7,718 nt of DNA from JAJFTV01 sp964426355. GTDB lineage: Bacteria > Chloroflexota > Anaerolineae > Anaerolineales > Anaerolineaceae. Position numbers and translations under genes: made by a program. Below are positions 1 through 5,762 of the stretch, one piece after another. The notes under the pieces were generated by a model that ran no database searches, was not told where the DNA came from, and was given only the letters and a program-made list of their open reading frames with translations. The first letter of the stretch is position 1. Each line of letters begins with the position of its first letter. The DNA is taken from positions 1 to 7,718 of the forward strand of contig CAYRRA010000198.1 of NCBI GenBank assembly GCA_964426355.1. Direction: 5' to 3'.

Positions 1-42
1 TTTTGCGTCCGTCCACAGGGAAAGTGCTCTCCGGCAAGCGCA

Positions 43-51
43 TGATATAAT
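43..51 (+). promoter_or_regulatory. Extended -10 promoter element upstream of the GNAT gene
   Basis: The sequence TGATATAAT is a perfect extended -10 element (TG, one base, TATAAT at 46-51). No good -35 hexamer sits 16-18 bases upstream, which is tolerated when the TG extension is present. Transcription would start near 58 and give a leader of about 200 bases before the ATG at 260. The same 12 bases, GCATGATATAAT, recur on the minus strand at 6785-6796 in front of the GT2 gene. The assignment to the GNAT gene is inferred from position and direction. Confidence 0.5.
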
Positions 52-95
52 TTTTTTGGCAAATCAACGAAGGATGGAATAACGGAATTGTAACC

Positions 96-143
96 ATGAA
101 AAGGCGTTGGTTTTTTGGCGCTACGTTTCATGAAACCGGTTGA
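96..143 (+). CDS. Possible 15-codon leader peptide (doubtful)
   Basis: An ATG at 96 opens a short frame encoding MKRRWFFGATFHETG and ends at TGA 141-143. It lies inside the predicted leader between the extended -10 at 43-51 and a hairpin at 163-185, an arrangement that resembles a leader peptide with an attenuator. The nearest purine-rich stretch, AAGGATGG at 70-77, is about 18 bases upstream, too far for a normal ribosome binding site. No run of a single regulatory amino acid is present. It may be chance. Confidence 0.12.
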   Translation: MKRRWFFGATFHETG

Positions 144-162
144 TCGAAAACCCCAGGCTTGA

Positions 163-185
163 ACAGCCGGACGACCACCGGCTGT
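163..185 (+). other. Hairpin in the leader of the GNAT gene
   Basis: ACAGCCGG at 163-170 pairs perfectly with CCGGCTGT at 178-185 across a seven-base loop. No uninterrupted U tract follows directly on either strand. A TTTTT run appears about 11 bases downstream on the plus strand. It could be a weak terminator for a gene left of the window, an attenuator for the downstream gene, or a structural leader element. The sequence does not decide between these. Confidence 0.4.
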
Positions 186-259
186 CATCCTGTGATTTTT
201 GAAATGGGATTTTAGCGAACAATAGTAAGAACCGGAACGACTTGTTGGGAGGAAAACCG

Positions 260-1183
260 ATGTACGTCTATGACCGCCCCTTTGACGAAGCCAGAAACGA
301 TTTTGAAAAGATGTGGCGTTTTGTCCAGCAGGATTATGCCCACAAACAAGACCGGTTCATCTGGCTTTTCAGCCGCCTGGGCGATTGGAAATACGGGCTG
401 TGGGATCAAAAGAAGTATGTTCCTTCTTTTTTCCGTGAATATGCTCATCTCTGGCTGGATGCTTTTGACCGGCTGCTCGGTTTTGTGTTGTCGGAAGACG
501 GCGGGAATATCTTTTTTATCTTCACGCTGCAGGGGTATGATTATCTTTATGCAGAGATTCTGGACTGGACGATCCGGCATTGGGGTCCGCGTTATGAAAC
601 CCTGGTGACAGAAGTGCATGAATTTCAAACGGAAGCTCTTTCCCGGCTTGAGGAGTGCGGTTTTCATTCGAAAGGCGTGGCAGCAACAACGCGTGCGTAT
701 GACTTGCCAAACCGCCCGGATGAGGTTATCAGCCTGCCGCCGGGTTTTCGGATTGTGGATATGGGCGAGAACAGCGATGTGCACAGCAAAGCGCTGTTAT
801 ACCTGGATGCCTATGAGGGGAAGAATGAAGTCAATGAACTGTTTCTCCTGCTCTCGGCGTATTCGCACGAGAGCCCGGCGTATGAGCCGTGTTTCGACCT
901 GTCGGTGATTACACCGGAAGGTCAGCATGTGGCAACCTGCGTGGGTTTCAACGACCCGGTGTACAGCGTGGCGGAGGTGGAAAAGGTGTGCACGCACAGC
1001 CAGTACCGCCGCCAGGGGTTGGCTGAAGCCGTGATTCGCGCATGTTTTCAACGCCTCAAGCAGCGCGGGATTGCCAGGGCGTACATCACCGGCTACAGCC
1101 ATGAAGCGAACAGCCTTTATGAGCGGCTGGGTCCTGTTCAACATAAACGCTGGTATCACTATGAGTTGAAGATTGCTGTGTAA
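260..1183 (+). CDS. GNAT-family N-acetyltransferase, probably two GNAT halves
   Basis: A 307-residue cytoplasmic protein, likely an acetyl-CoA-dependent N-acetyltransferase of unknown substrate. I chose ATG 260 because GGGAGG at 247-252 lies seven bases upstream; the frame is also open from a TTG at 242, but that would put the ribosome binding site inside the gene. The C-terminal half (about 160-307) shows the GNAT core: a strand ending in VEKVCTH (241-246 region), the acetyl-CoA pyrophosphate loop RRQGLA at 250-255, the helix after it, then strand AYITGYS and the ANSLYERLG segment (283-291) typical of motif B. The N-terminal half (about 1-150) has the LLGFVLSEDG strand and a segment ending ALSRLEECGF, which resembles the end of a second, degenerate GNAT fold without a clear acetyl-CoA loop. 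Single GNAT proteins are usually 150-180 residues, so the length fits a duplication. The methyltransferase gene follows 48 bases later on the same strand. Family call is firm; substrate is unknown. Confidence 0.88.
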   Translation: MYVYDRPFDEARNDFEKMWRFVQQDYAHKQDRFIWLFSRLGDWKYGLWDQKKYVPSFFREYAHLWLDAFDRLLGFVLSEDGGNIFFIFTLQGYDYLYAEILDWTIRHWGPRYETLVTEVHEFQTEALSRLEECGFHSKGVAATTRAYDLPNRPDEVISLPPGFRIVDMGENSDVHSKALLYLDAYEGKNEVNELFLLLSAYSHESPAYEPCFDLSVITPEGQHVATCVGFNDPVYSVAEVEKVCTHSQYRRQGLAEAVIRACFQRLKQRGIARAYITGYSHEANSLYERLGPVQHKRWYHYELKIAV

Positions 1184-1215
1184 AAATCGTATGGAATCAT
1201 GCGATCCATTCAAGT

Positions 1216-1222
1216 AAAGGAG
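1216..1222 (+). promoter_or_regulatory. Ribosome binding site that decides the methyltransferase start
   Basis: AAAGGAG lies nine bases before ATG 1232. An upstream in-frame ATG at 1199 has no such site and would place this purine-rich element inside the coding region, so 1232 is the preferred start. Confidence 0.7.
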
Positions 1223-1231
1223 CGGGCAAAC

Positions 1232-1891
1232 ATGCTGAAAACTTTTCTGTATATCCTTTTGGGTCTGCCGGTCTTTGTGATTTTGCTGCACACCATTGTG
1301 CGAACGGTGCGTCATTTTTACAAATTCCCCATGCCGCAGTTTCTGGCGAACGCCATCGACAACCCCTTGCGGCGTCGGGTTCAACCGCCAGATGAAACGG
1401 CTGCCAGGCATGGGATCAAACCCGGTATGACGGTTCTTGAGGTTGGACCCGGAAATGGCAGGTACACGCTGGCTGCATCCCGCCAGGTGGGAGATGCAGG
1501 AAAGCTCGTCACCATTGATATCGAACCCAAGATGATTGAGCGGGTTGAAGCGAAAATCCGCGCGGAAGGGGCGGGGAATATTGAGGCGCGAGTGGCGGAT
1601 GTGTATGCGCTCCCCTTTGAGGATGCTTCCTTTGATTTGATATATATGATCGCGGTGATCGGCGAGATCCCTGACCCATTGAAGGCGATGAGGGAATTCC
1701 GGCGGGTGTTGGCGCCTGGCGGAACACTGGTATTCAGCGAGCTTTTATTCGATCCGGATTACCCGCGTTCCCGCACATTGATCCGCAAGGCAGAAACCGC
1801 AGGCTTTCGCTTGAGAAAGAAGATCGGCAGCTTTTTCTACTACACGCTGATTTTCGAGCTCGATCAGGCAGTCTCTGTAAATCCTTTTTGA
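1232..1891 (+). CDS. Membrane-anchored class I SAM-dependent methyltransferase
   Basis: A 219-residue protein that transfers a methyl group from S-adenosylmethionine to an unidentified substrate. Residues 4-22 form one hydrophobic helix (FLYILLGLPVFVILL region) with basic residues after it, predicting a single membrane anchor with the catalytic domain on the cytoplasmic side. The Rossmann fold follows: motif I VLEVGPGNGR at 68-77, the acidic end of strand 2 (D96 in TIDIEP) that would hold the SAM ribose, VADVYALPF at 121-129 with D123 near the adenine, and the post-motif LAPGGTLVFSE at 160-170. This order is that of Methyltransf_11/25-type enzymes. The C-terminal part (191-219) is short, so there is little room for a large substrate domain. 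It follows the GNAT gene by 48 bases and could be cotranscribed with it. No terminator is evident after it. A ubiquinone/menaquinone or lipid methyltransferase role is possible but not shown. Confidence 0.85.
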   Translation: MLKTFLYILLGLPVFVILLHTIVRTVRHFYKFPMPQFLANAIDNPLRRRVQPPDETAARHGIKPGMTVLEVGPGNGRYTLAASRQVGDAGKLVTIDIEPKMIERVEAKIRAEGAGNIEARVADVYALPFEDASFDLIYMIAVIGEIPDPLKAMREFRRVLAPGGTLVFSELLFDPDYPRSRTLIRKAETAGFRLRKKIGSFFYYTLIFELDQAVSVNPF

Positions 1892-1943
1892 TGGGTTGAC
1901 GATTCATGATTTCGTCCGTTATTCTGCCCGGGCTGATGTAAAA

Positions 1944-1990
1944 TTGATACGGAGTGAATCAAGAACGATCATTCACATCATCCTATGATC
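1944..1990 (+). promoter_or_regulatory. Candidate promoter with overlapping operator-like inverted repeats, upstream of the dipeptidase
   Basis: TTGATA at 1944-1949, a 17-base spacer and GATCAT at 1967-1972 form a plausible but weak -35/-10 pair. GTGAAT at 1954-1959 and ATTCAC at 1971-1976 form a perfect six-base inverted repeat with an 11-base gap, overlapping the spacer and -10. A second inverted repeat, GATCAT 1967-1972 with ATGATC 1985-1990, overlaps the first. Alternative -10-like boxes are TAAAAT at 1939-1944 and GATAAT at 2017-2022, so the exact start is uncertain. The geometry suits repression, but no regulator gene is in the window. Confidence 0.35.
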
Positions 1991-2064
1991 TGCGGCGATG
2001 AAACTGATCTGTTGTAGATAATCTTTCGCCGATCAAATCAACCAGTCAACTGAAAGGATACACC

Positions 2065-3105
2065 ATGAGCCAGGAAATTTCCACTGAAGCACTTAAATTA
2101 CATCAGCAGAACATCAACATTGATGGACACTGCGACACGTTATTGGGCATCCAGCGCGGTAAGCTGGATTTTGGAAACGGATACACGCCTCCAACCGATC
2201 CTTGCGAGTTAAAGAACAGCATCAGCCACATCGATCTGCCGCGCATGAAAGCCGGCGGGACCACTACCCAGGTCTTTGCCTGCTTTGTTGAGAAACCCTA
2301 CCTGCCCGCCGACGCCACCAACCAGGCGCTGCGCCTTTTTGATTGCTTTTTCCAGGCTGTTGAAGAAAATGACGATTTCGTGATGGTCAAAAACGCGGCT
2401 GAAATCCGCGCAGCCAAAAAGGCGGGTAAAGTCAGCGGCATGTTGAGCATTGAAGGAGCCGAGTCGCTGGAAGGCGAACTGGCTATCCTGCGTAATTTTT
2501 ATCTTCTGGGTCTGCGCCAGGTGGGTTTGACCTGGAACTGGCGCAACCAGGCAGCCGATGGGCTGGGTGAAGCCCGAACCGGCGGCGGTTTGACCGAGTT
2601 CGGCGTTCAGCTGGTCAAAGAAGCCAACCGCCTGGGCGTCATTTTGGATATTGCTCACCTGGCACCGGCTGGGGTAGCCGACATCTTCTCGCTCAGCGAG
2701 CACCCCATTGTCGATTCGCACTGCGGCGCACGCGGGTTAACCGATCATGTGCGCAACCTGGATGATGCGCAGCTCGACGCTCTGGCGAAAAACGGCGGCG
2801 TAGCCTGTGTGACCTTTGTGCCCCCGTTTATCAATGCAGAGATCAAATCCTTCACCGACCGCGATAAAGGCTCCATCCAGGATGTGCTCAATCACATTGA
2901 TTACATCGCCAAACGCATCGGCGTGGATCATGTGGGCATCGGCTCAGATTTTGACGGGTTTGAGTCGTACCTGAAAGGGCTGGAAGATGTTTCAAAGATG
3001 CCGGCACTCACCCAGGGCTTGCTCGATCTGGGCTATAAAGCTGATGAAGTTGCAAAAATCATGGGCGGTAATTACCTGCGCGTGATTGAGCAGGTGTGTG
3101 GCTAA
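2065..3105 (+). CDS. Membrane-dipeptidase family (peptidase M19) zinc dipeptidase
   Basis: A complete 346-residue binuclear zinc peptidase that should hydrolyse dipeptides, in this family often including those with a D-residue at the second position. Start ATG 2065 follows GAAAGGA (2052-2058) by six bases. The zinc ligands of the family can be placed: H22 and D24 in the DGHCD motif, the bridging glutamate E130 in SIEGAE, H198 in DIAHLAP and H219 in DSHCGARG. R230 in DHVRNLDD and the GIGSDFDG motif at 291-298 supply the substrate-binding arginine and aspartate. Length is normal for bacterial members (about 310-400). No signal peptide or membrane segment is visible, so unlike the mammalian enzyme it is probably cytoplasmic. 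The gene stands alone, with an operator-like repeat upstream and a GC-rich hairpin after it. It could act in peptide salvage or in recycling of D-amino-acid peptides; related members process other cyclic or modified dipeptides, so the natural substrate is open. Confidence 0.95.
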   Translation: MSQEISTEALKLHQQNINIDGHCDTLLGIQRGKLDFGNGYTPPTDPCELKNSISHIDLPRMKAGGTTTQVFACFVEKPYLPADATNQALRLFDCFFQAVEENDDFVMVKNAAEIRAAKKAGKVSGMLSIEGAESLEGELAILRNFYLLGLRQVGLTWNWRNQAADGLGEARTGGGLTEFGVQLVKEANRLGVILDIAHLAPAGVADIFSLSEHPIVDSHCGARGLTDHVRNLDDAQLDALAKNGGVACVTFVPPFINAEIKSFTDRDKGSIQDVLNHIDYIAKRIGVDHVGIGSDFDGFESYLKGLEDVSKMPALTQGLLDLGYKADEVAKIMGGNYLRVIEQVCG

Positions 3106-3150
3106 TTTGTACCCGTGAACAGGTGAACTGGCAGAGCCGGTTGTTGAATC

Positions 3151-3191
3151 ATATCCCCCCAATCGCCTGGTGAAGATGGTTGGGGGGTTAT
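3151..3191 (+). terminator. GC-rich hairpin after the dipeptidase, possible terminator without a U tract
   Basis: The arm at 3151-3162 (ATATCCCCCCAA) pairs with 3180-3191 (TTGGGGGGTTAT) over 12 positions with one mismatch (3154 against 3188), around a 17-base loop. It lies 45 bases after the dipeptidase stop. No T run follows on either strand, so it is not a textbook rho-independent terminator. It may stabilise the mRNA 3' end or end transcription by another route. Confidence 0.5.
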
Positions 3192-3262
3192 CAGAAGAAA
3201 AATGAGGCTGCTCCAAAAGACAGGATAGTCTCTGCGAGCAAGATAAACCGGCACGCGAAGGT

Positions 3263-3298
3263 CTCTGAGCTAAACTCTGAGCCGAGCTCTGATACAGC
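3263..3298. repeat. Short 12-base-period repeat with CTCTGA core
   Basis: CTCTGA occurs at 3263, 3275 and 3287, exactly 12 bases apart. The first two units extend to CTCTGAGC, and the remaining bases of each unit diverge. The repeat lies in the non-coding gap between the dipeptidase and the MFS gene. Open frames across it on both strands are short, match no family I know and run into the terminator, so I do not call a gene. The same region holds a perfect 12-base palindrome, TTCTTGCAAGAA, at 3309-3320. Confidence 0.45.
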
Positions 3299-3320
3299 AG
3301 GACAACGCTTCTTGCAAGAA

Positions 3321-3355
3321 AAAAGCCAAAGAGGCTGCCTGGTTAAGACAGCCTC
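3321..3355 (-). terminator. Rho-independent terminator of the MFS gene
   Basis: Read on the minus strand, GAGGCTG (3355-3349) pairs with CAGCCTC (3337-3331). Three further inner pairs, one of them G-U, extend this to about ten pairs with a five-base TAACC loop. It is followed by TTTGGC and then TTTTTT running toward 3319. It begins 24 bases after the MFS stop codon at 3379-3381. Stem and U tract fit an intrinsic terminator only in this direction. Confidence 0.85.
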
Positions 3356-3378
3356 CTTGCAGAACAATATTTTATACG

Positions 3379-4575
3379 TCATTCCGCTGGCAGGAAAGCC
3401 AGATCTTCCTCATCTTCTTTATTAATGCGCATGAACTGGGTAAAGCCCAGGCAGAGCACCACGATCACCACACCAAAGAGGAAGGTGGCTGCCGGGCTGA
3501 TGGTTTCCCAGAGGATACCGCCCACCACCGGCACGATTAATGCGGTGATGTGGTTGATGGTCTGCCCCATGCTGACATTGCCAGTAATTTCATCCGGCGA
3601 AACAGCGATTTTCTGGAAATACGATTCCAATGCCAGGTTGAAACCCATGAAGATGTTGTCGAGCACAAACAGCGCAAAAAGGACCGGCAGGCTGGGGATA
3701 AAGGCATAACCCAGGAAAACACCGATTAACCCGATAAAGTTGACGGTCATCACACGGCGCTCGCCAAAGCGCGCCACCACTTTACCCAACTGCGGCAGCA
3801 GAATGGCGCTGACAATGCTGTTAGCCAGGAACAAAACAGCGGTCTGGCGCACATCAATTCCGTGCACCTGCACCAGTAGAAAAATGGCGAAGGTGTAAAA
3901 AATGTGCCTGCGGCTGCCCAGCAGAAAGGTTAAGGTGTAATACAGCCAGTATTTTTTGCGGAAAATGACCTTGCGCTTTTCTTTTTTGACGTCATACTGC
4001 CGCCCGTTGCGCATCGCCACCAGGCTGCCCAACAGGACGATGCCGCCAATGATCAGAAAGGTGTTGCGGTATCCCCAGGCTGAAATCTGCACAGGACCCA
4101 CCTGGATGCCTTTTACAAAAATCCAGATCACCAGCGTACCCAGCACCGAAGCAATCGCGGAAATACCGCTCAACCTGCCCAATACCTTGGGAGCTTCCCG
4201 TTTGTTGGTTCCCATCAAAACCAGGCTGTTGTTGCTGGGGTAAAAGAAATGAAAACCGATGCTCATCACCAATGTGCTGATGATTAAAACGCTGATGGTA
4301 TCGGATACACCTGTCATCATAATGCCGGCGCCCAACAGAAACACGCTCAAACCCAAAACACGCATTTCCGTGAGCCACAATGCCAGGAAACCCAGAACAA
4401 ACCCCAGCAGACCGGGGATTTCACGGATTGATTGGATGACACCCATCTGATCGGCTTTTACGCCCAGTTCTTCTACGGCGAAGTTGTTGAAAACCGCCTG
4501 CCAGATGCTGTAGCCAAAATACAGGAAGAAGTTGGCAAACGCCAGGATGCGGAAGAGTTTTTTATTGGTATCCAT
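3379..4575 (-). CDS. Major facilitator superfamily transporter
   Basis: A 398-residue integral membrane protein with about 12 hydrophobic helices (roughly 8-32, 47-68, 72-90, 94-117, 133-155, 168-187, 207-236, 243-264, 276-294, 296-318, 335-357, 360-380), the usual MFS size and layout. A basic central loop at 189-208 (RNGRQYDVKKEKRKVIFRKK) separates the two six-helix halves, and the acidic C-terminal tail (386-391) is predicted cytoplasmic. The signature loop between helices 8 and 9 reads LGKVVARFGERR (263-274), a recognisable but degenerate motif A. The equivalent loop between helices 2 and 3 (LTEMR, 68-72) is more degenerate. No substrate can be assigned; drug or sugar efflux are generic possibilities. 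Start at 4575 is chosen because the next methionine, M44, would remove the first helix. The glycosyltransferase upstream ends 53 bases before it, but a TATAAT box directly before the start suggests separate transcription. A clear terminator follows. Confidence 0.9.
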   Translation of the reverse strand: MDTNKKLFRILAFANFFLYFGYSIWQAVFNNFAVEELGVKADQMGVIQSIREIPGLLGFVLGFLALWLTEMRVLGLSVFLLGAGIMMTGVSDTISVLIISTLVMSIGFHFFYPSNNSLVLMGTNKREAPKVLGRLSGISAIASVLGTLVIWIFVKGIQVGPVQISAWGYRNTFLIIGGIVLLGSLVAMRNGRQYDVKKEKRKVIFRKKYWLYYTLTFLLGSRRHIFYTFAIFLLVQVHGIDVRQTAVLFLANSIVSAILLPQLGKVVARFGERRVMTVNFIGLIGVFLGYAFIPSLPVLFALFVLDNIFMGFNLALESYFQKIAVSPDEITGNVSMGQTINHITALIVPVVGGILWETISPAATFLFGVVIVVLCLGFTQFMRINKEDEEDLAFLPAE

Positions 4576-4584
4576 AACCTGCCC

Positions 4585-4614
4585 ATTATAGTCCCCCGAT
4601 GAATTTCATGCCAG
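4585..4614 (-). promoter_or_regulatory. Promoter of the MFS gene giving a near-leaderless mRNA
   Basis: On the minus strand CTGGCA (4614-4609) is separated by 18 bases from a perfect TATAAT (4590-4585). Initiation about seven bases on would fall at 4578-4580, only three to five bases before the ATG at 4575. An imperfect purine stretch, GGGCAGG, is too close to the ATG to act as a normal ribosome binding site. An 11-base palindrome, ATGAAATTCAT, occupies 4609-4599, mostly in the -35/-10 spacer, and could be an operator. Confidence 0.5.
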
Positions 4615-4628
4615 AGGGATTTTTGGGG

Positions 4629-5756
4629 TCAGCGGACCATTTCCTTGAACAGCGTTTCGTAGCCATCCAGGATTTGCTTCAAATCGAAGCGCTCTGCCAG
4701 TGTACGGCTGGTTTCCCGCGCAGCTTGCAGGCGTTCCGGGCTGCTCAACAATTCCCGTAGCGCATGCTCAAATCCCGCCTGGTCATCCGGTTCAACCAGG
4801 TAGCCGTTTTTACCCTCTTCCACCAGTTCGATGTTACCGCCGGCGCGCCCCAGCACCAGCGCCAGCGCCATGGCAAGCGCCTGGACTCCTACCACCGGCA
4901 GCCCTTCCGTGCGGGAAGGCATGAAGAGGATATCGCTTTGGGCAAAATGACGCAGCACCTCTTCGGGCGCAACCCAGCCGGTGAGGGTGAAGCGCGCCTC
5001 CATCCCGAACCGTGCGATTTCTGCTTCTACCTGTGGGCGCAGGGCGCCATCGCCGATCAGTGTGCAGCTCCAGGGCAGGTTTTGCAGGTTCGCCAGGCTG
5101 CGCACAATCTGCAGTGGGTTTTTCTGCTCCACAAAACGCCCGGCAAAGACAATCTGCGGCGGGTTACCGGCTTGAATTTTGTCCGGTTTGACCTGCTGCA
5201 AATCGACGCCATTGGGAATCACCTGGACGTTCACCGGATATTGTTTGAGCGCCAGCGAACGGGTAAATTCGCTCACCGCTGCCACGCGCGCAGCCCTTTT
5301 CCAGATGGGCGGTGTAAAGGGCATCACCCAGCGGAACCAGCCGGCGGTTTTTTCAGGCACGCCGCCGGGCACGTCGCCCAGGTGAGCGGTGAGCACGTAT
5401 GGTGTTCGGGTTAACCGGTTCAACACCCAGGCAGCCGCCCCTGCGGGTACGGCAAAATGGACGTGGATCAGGTCGGGGCGCCATTTTTTAATCAGGCTCA
5501 GCCCAGCGGGCAGGCAAGCCAGCACATAACCCAGCATGGCACCCATCCCAGCACGGAAGGACTGCCTGCGCCCGGAGCGCAACCGTTGTATAAGCAGGTT
5601 GGTTTTCTTTTCTTCTTGTGGAAGGTCTCCCCAATGTGCCGTGAGAACGTGCACATGGTGACCGCGTGCCGCTAACCCCTCGCAGAGTTCCTGCGCCACC
5701 CGCCCGCCGCCTCCGCCCACCGGCGGGTATTCGTGAACCAGTACAAGGATGCGCAT
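4629..5756 (-). CDS. GT4-family glycosyltransferase (GT-B fold)
   Basis: A 375-residue glycosyltransferase expected to move a sugar from a nucleotide donor to a lipid-linked, surface or small acceptor on the cytoplasmic side. The N-terminal Rossmann domain begins MRILVLVHEYPP and has the glycine-rich acceptor loop GGGGGR (14-19), DLIHVHF (95-101) and TPYVLTAHLGD (118-128). The linker VAAVSEFTR (158-166) and IPNGVD (180-185) lead to the donor domain, with FAGRFVEQKNP at 204-214, LIGDGALRP at 233-241 and the signature MPSRTEGLPVVG at 279-290. The usual EX7E pair is E284 with glutamine Q292 in place of the second glutamate, and the following segment AMALALVLGRAGG lacks the common glycine after AM. 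The fold and length are otherwise intact, so I read this as a subfamily variant and not a pseudogene. The start lies six bases after the GT2 stop, so the two are probably cotranscribed and translationally coupled; a weak AGGA lies 13 bases before the ATG. Sugar and acceptor are unknown. Confidence 0.92.
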   Translation of the reverse strand: MRILVLVHEYPPVGGGGGRVAQELCEGLAARGHHVHVLTAHWGDLPQEEKKTNLLIQRLRSGRRQSFRAGMGAMLGYVLACLPAGLSLIKKWRPDLIHVHFAVPAGAAAWVLNRLTRTPYVLTAHLGDVPGGVPEKTAGWFRWVMPFTPPIWKRAARVAAVSEFTRSLALKQYPVNVQVIPNGVDLQQVKPDKIQAGNPPQIVFAGRFVEQKNPLQIVRSLANLQNLPWSCTLIGDGALRPQVEAEIARFGMEARFTLTGWVAPEEVLRHFAQSDILFMPSRTEGLPVVGVQALAMALALVLGRAGGNIELVEEGKNGYLVEPDDQAGFEHALRELLSSPERLQAARETSRTLAERFDLKQILDGYETLFKEMVR

Positions 5757-5762
5757 GTGTGG

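Noticed and set aside
1191..1209. ATGGA...TCCAT inverted repeat between the GNAT and methyltransferase genes.
   Set aside because: The stem is only five base pairs with a nine-base loop and has no U tract. It is too weak to call a terminator or operator.
797..1411. Minus-strand open frame of 204 codons spanning the GNAT and methyltransferase genes.
   Set aside because: It overlaps two well-supported plus-strand genes and their ribosome binding site, and shows no recognisable domain.
1896..1924. TTGACG-N17-TTATTC as a promoter for the dipeptidase.
   Set aside because: The -10 part is poor, and TTGATA-N17-GATCAT at 1944-1972 lies nearer the gene and coincides with the inverted repeat.
3204..3355. 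GAGGCTG at 3204-3210 and 3331-3337, resembling the ends of some insertion sequences.
   Set aside because: The copies are short and in direct orientation, no transposase is present, and the second copy is fully explained as a terminator stem.
3180..3425. Plus-strand 81-codon frame in the gap after the dipeptidase.
   Set aside because: It begins inside the hairpin arm, runs through the MFS terminator into the end of the MFS gene and has no recognisable motif.
4764..5414. Plus-strand open frame of 216 codons.
   Set aside because: It is antisense to the GT4 donor and acceptor domains, with biased low-meaning composition. No ribosome binding site or family motif is visible.
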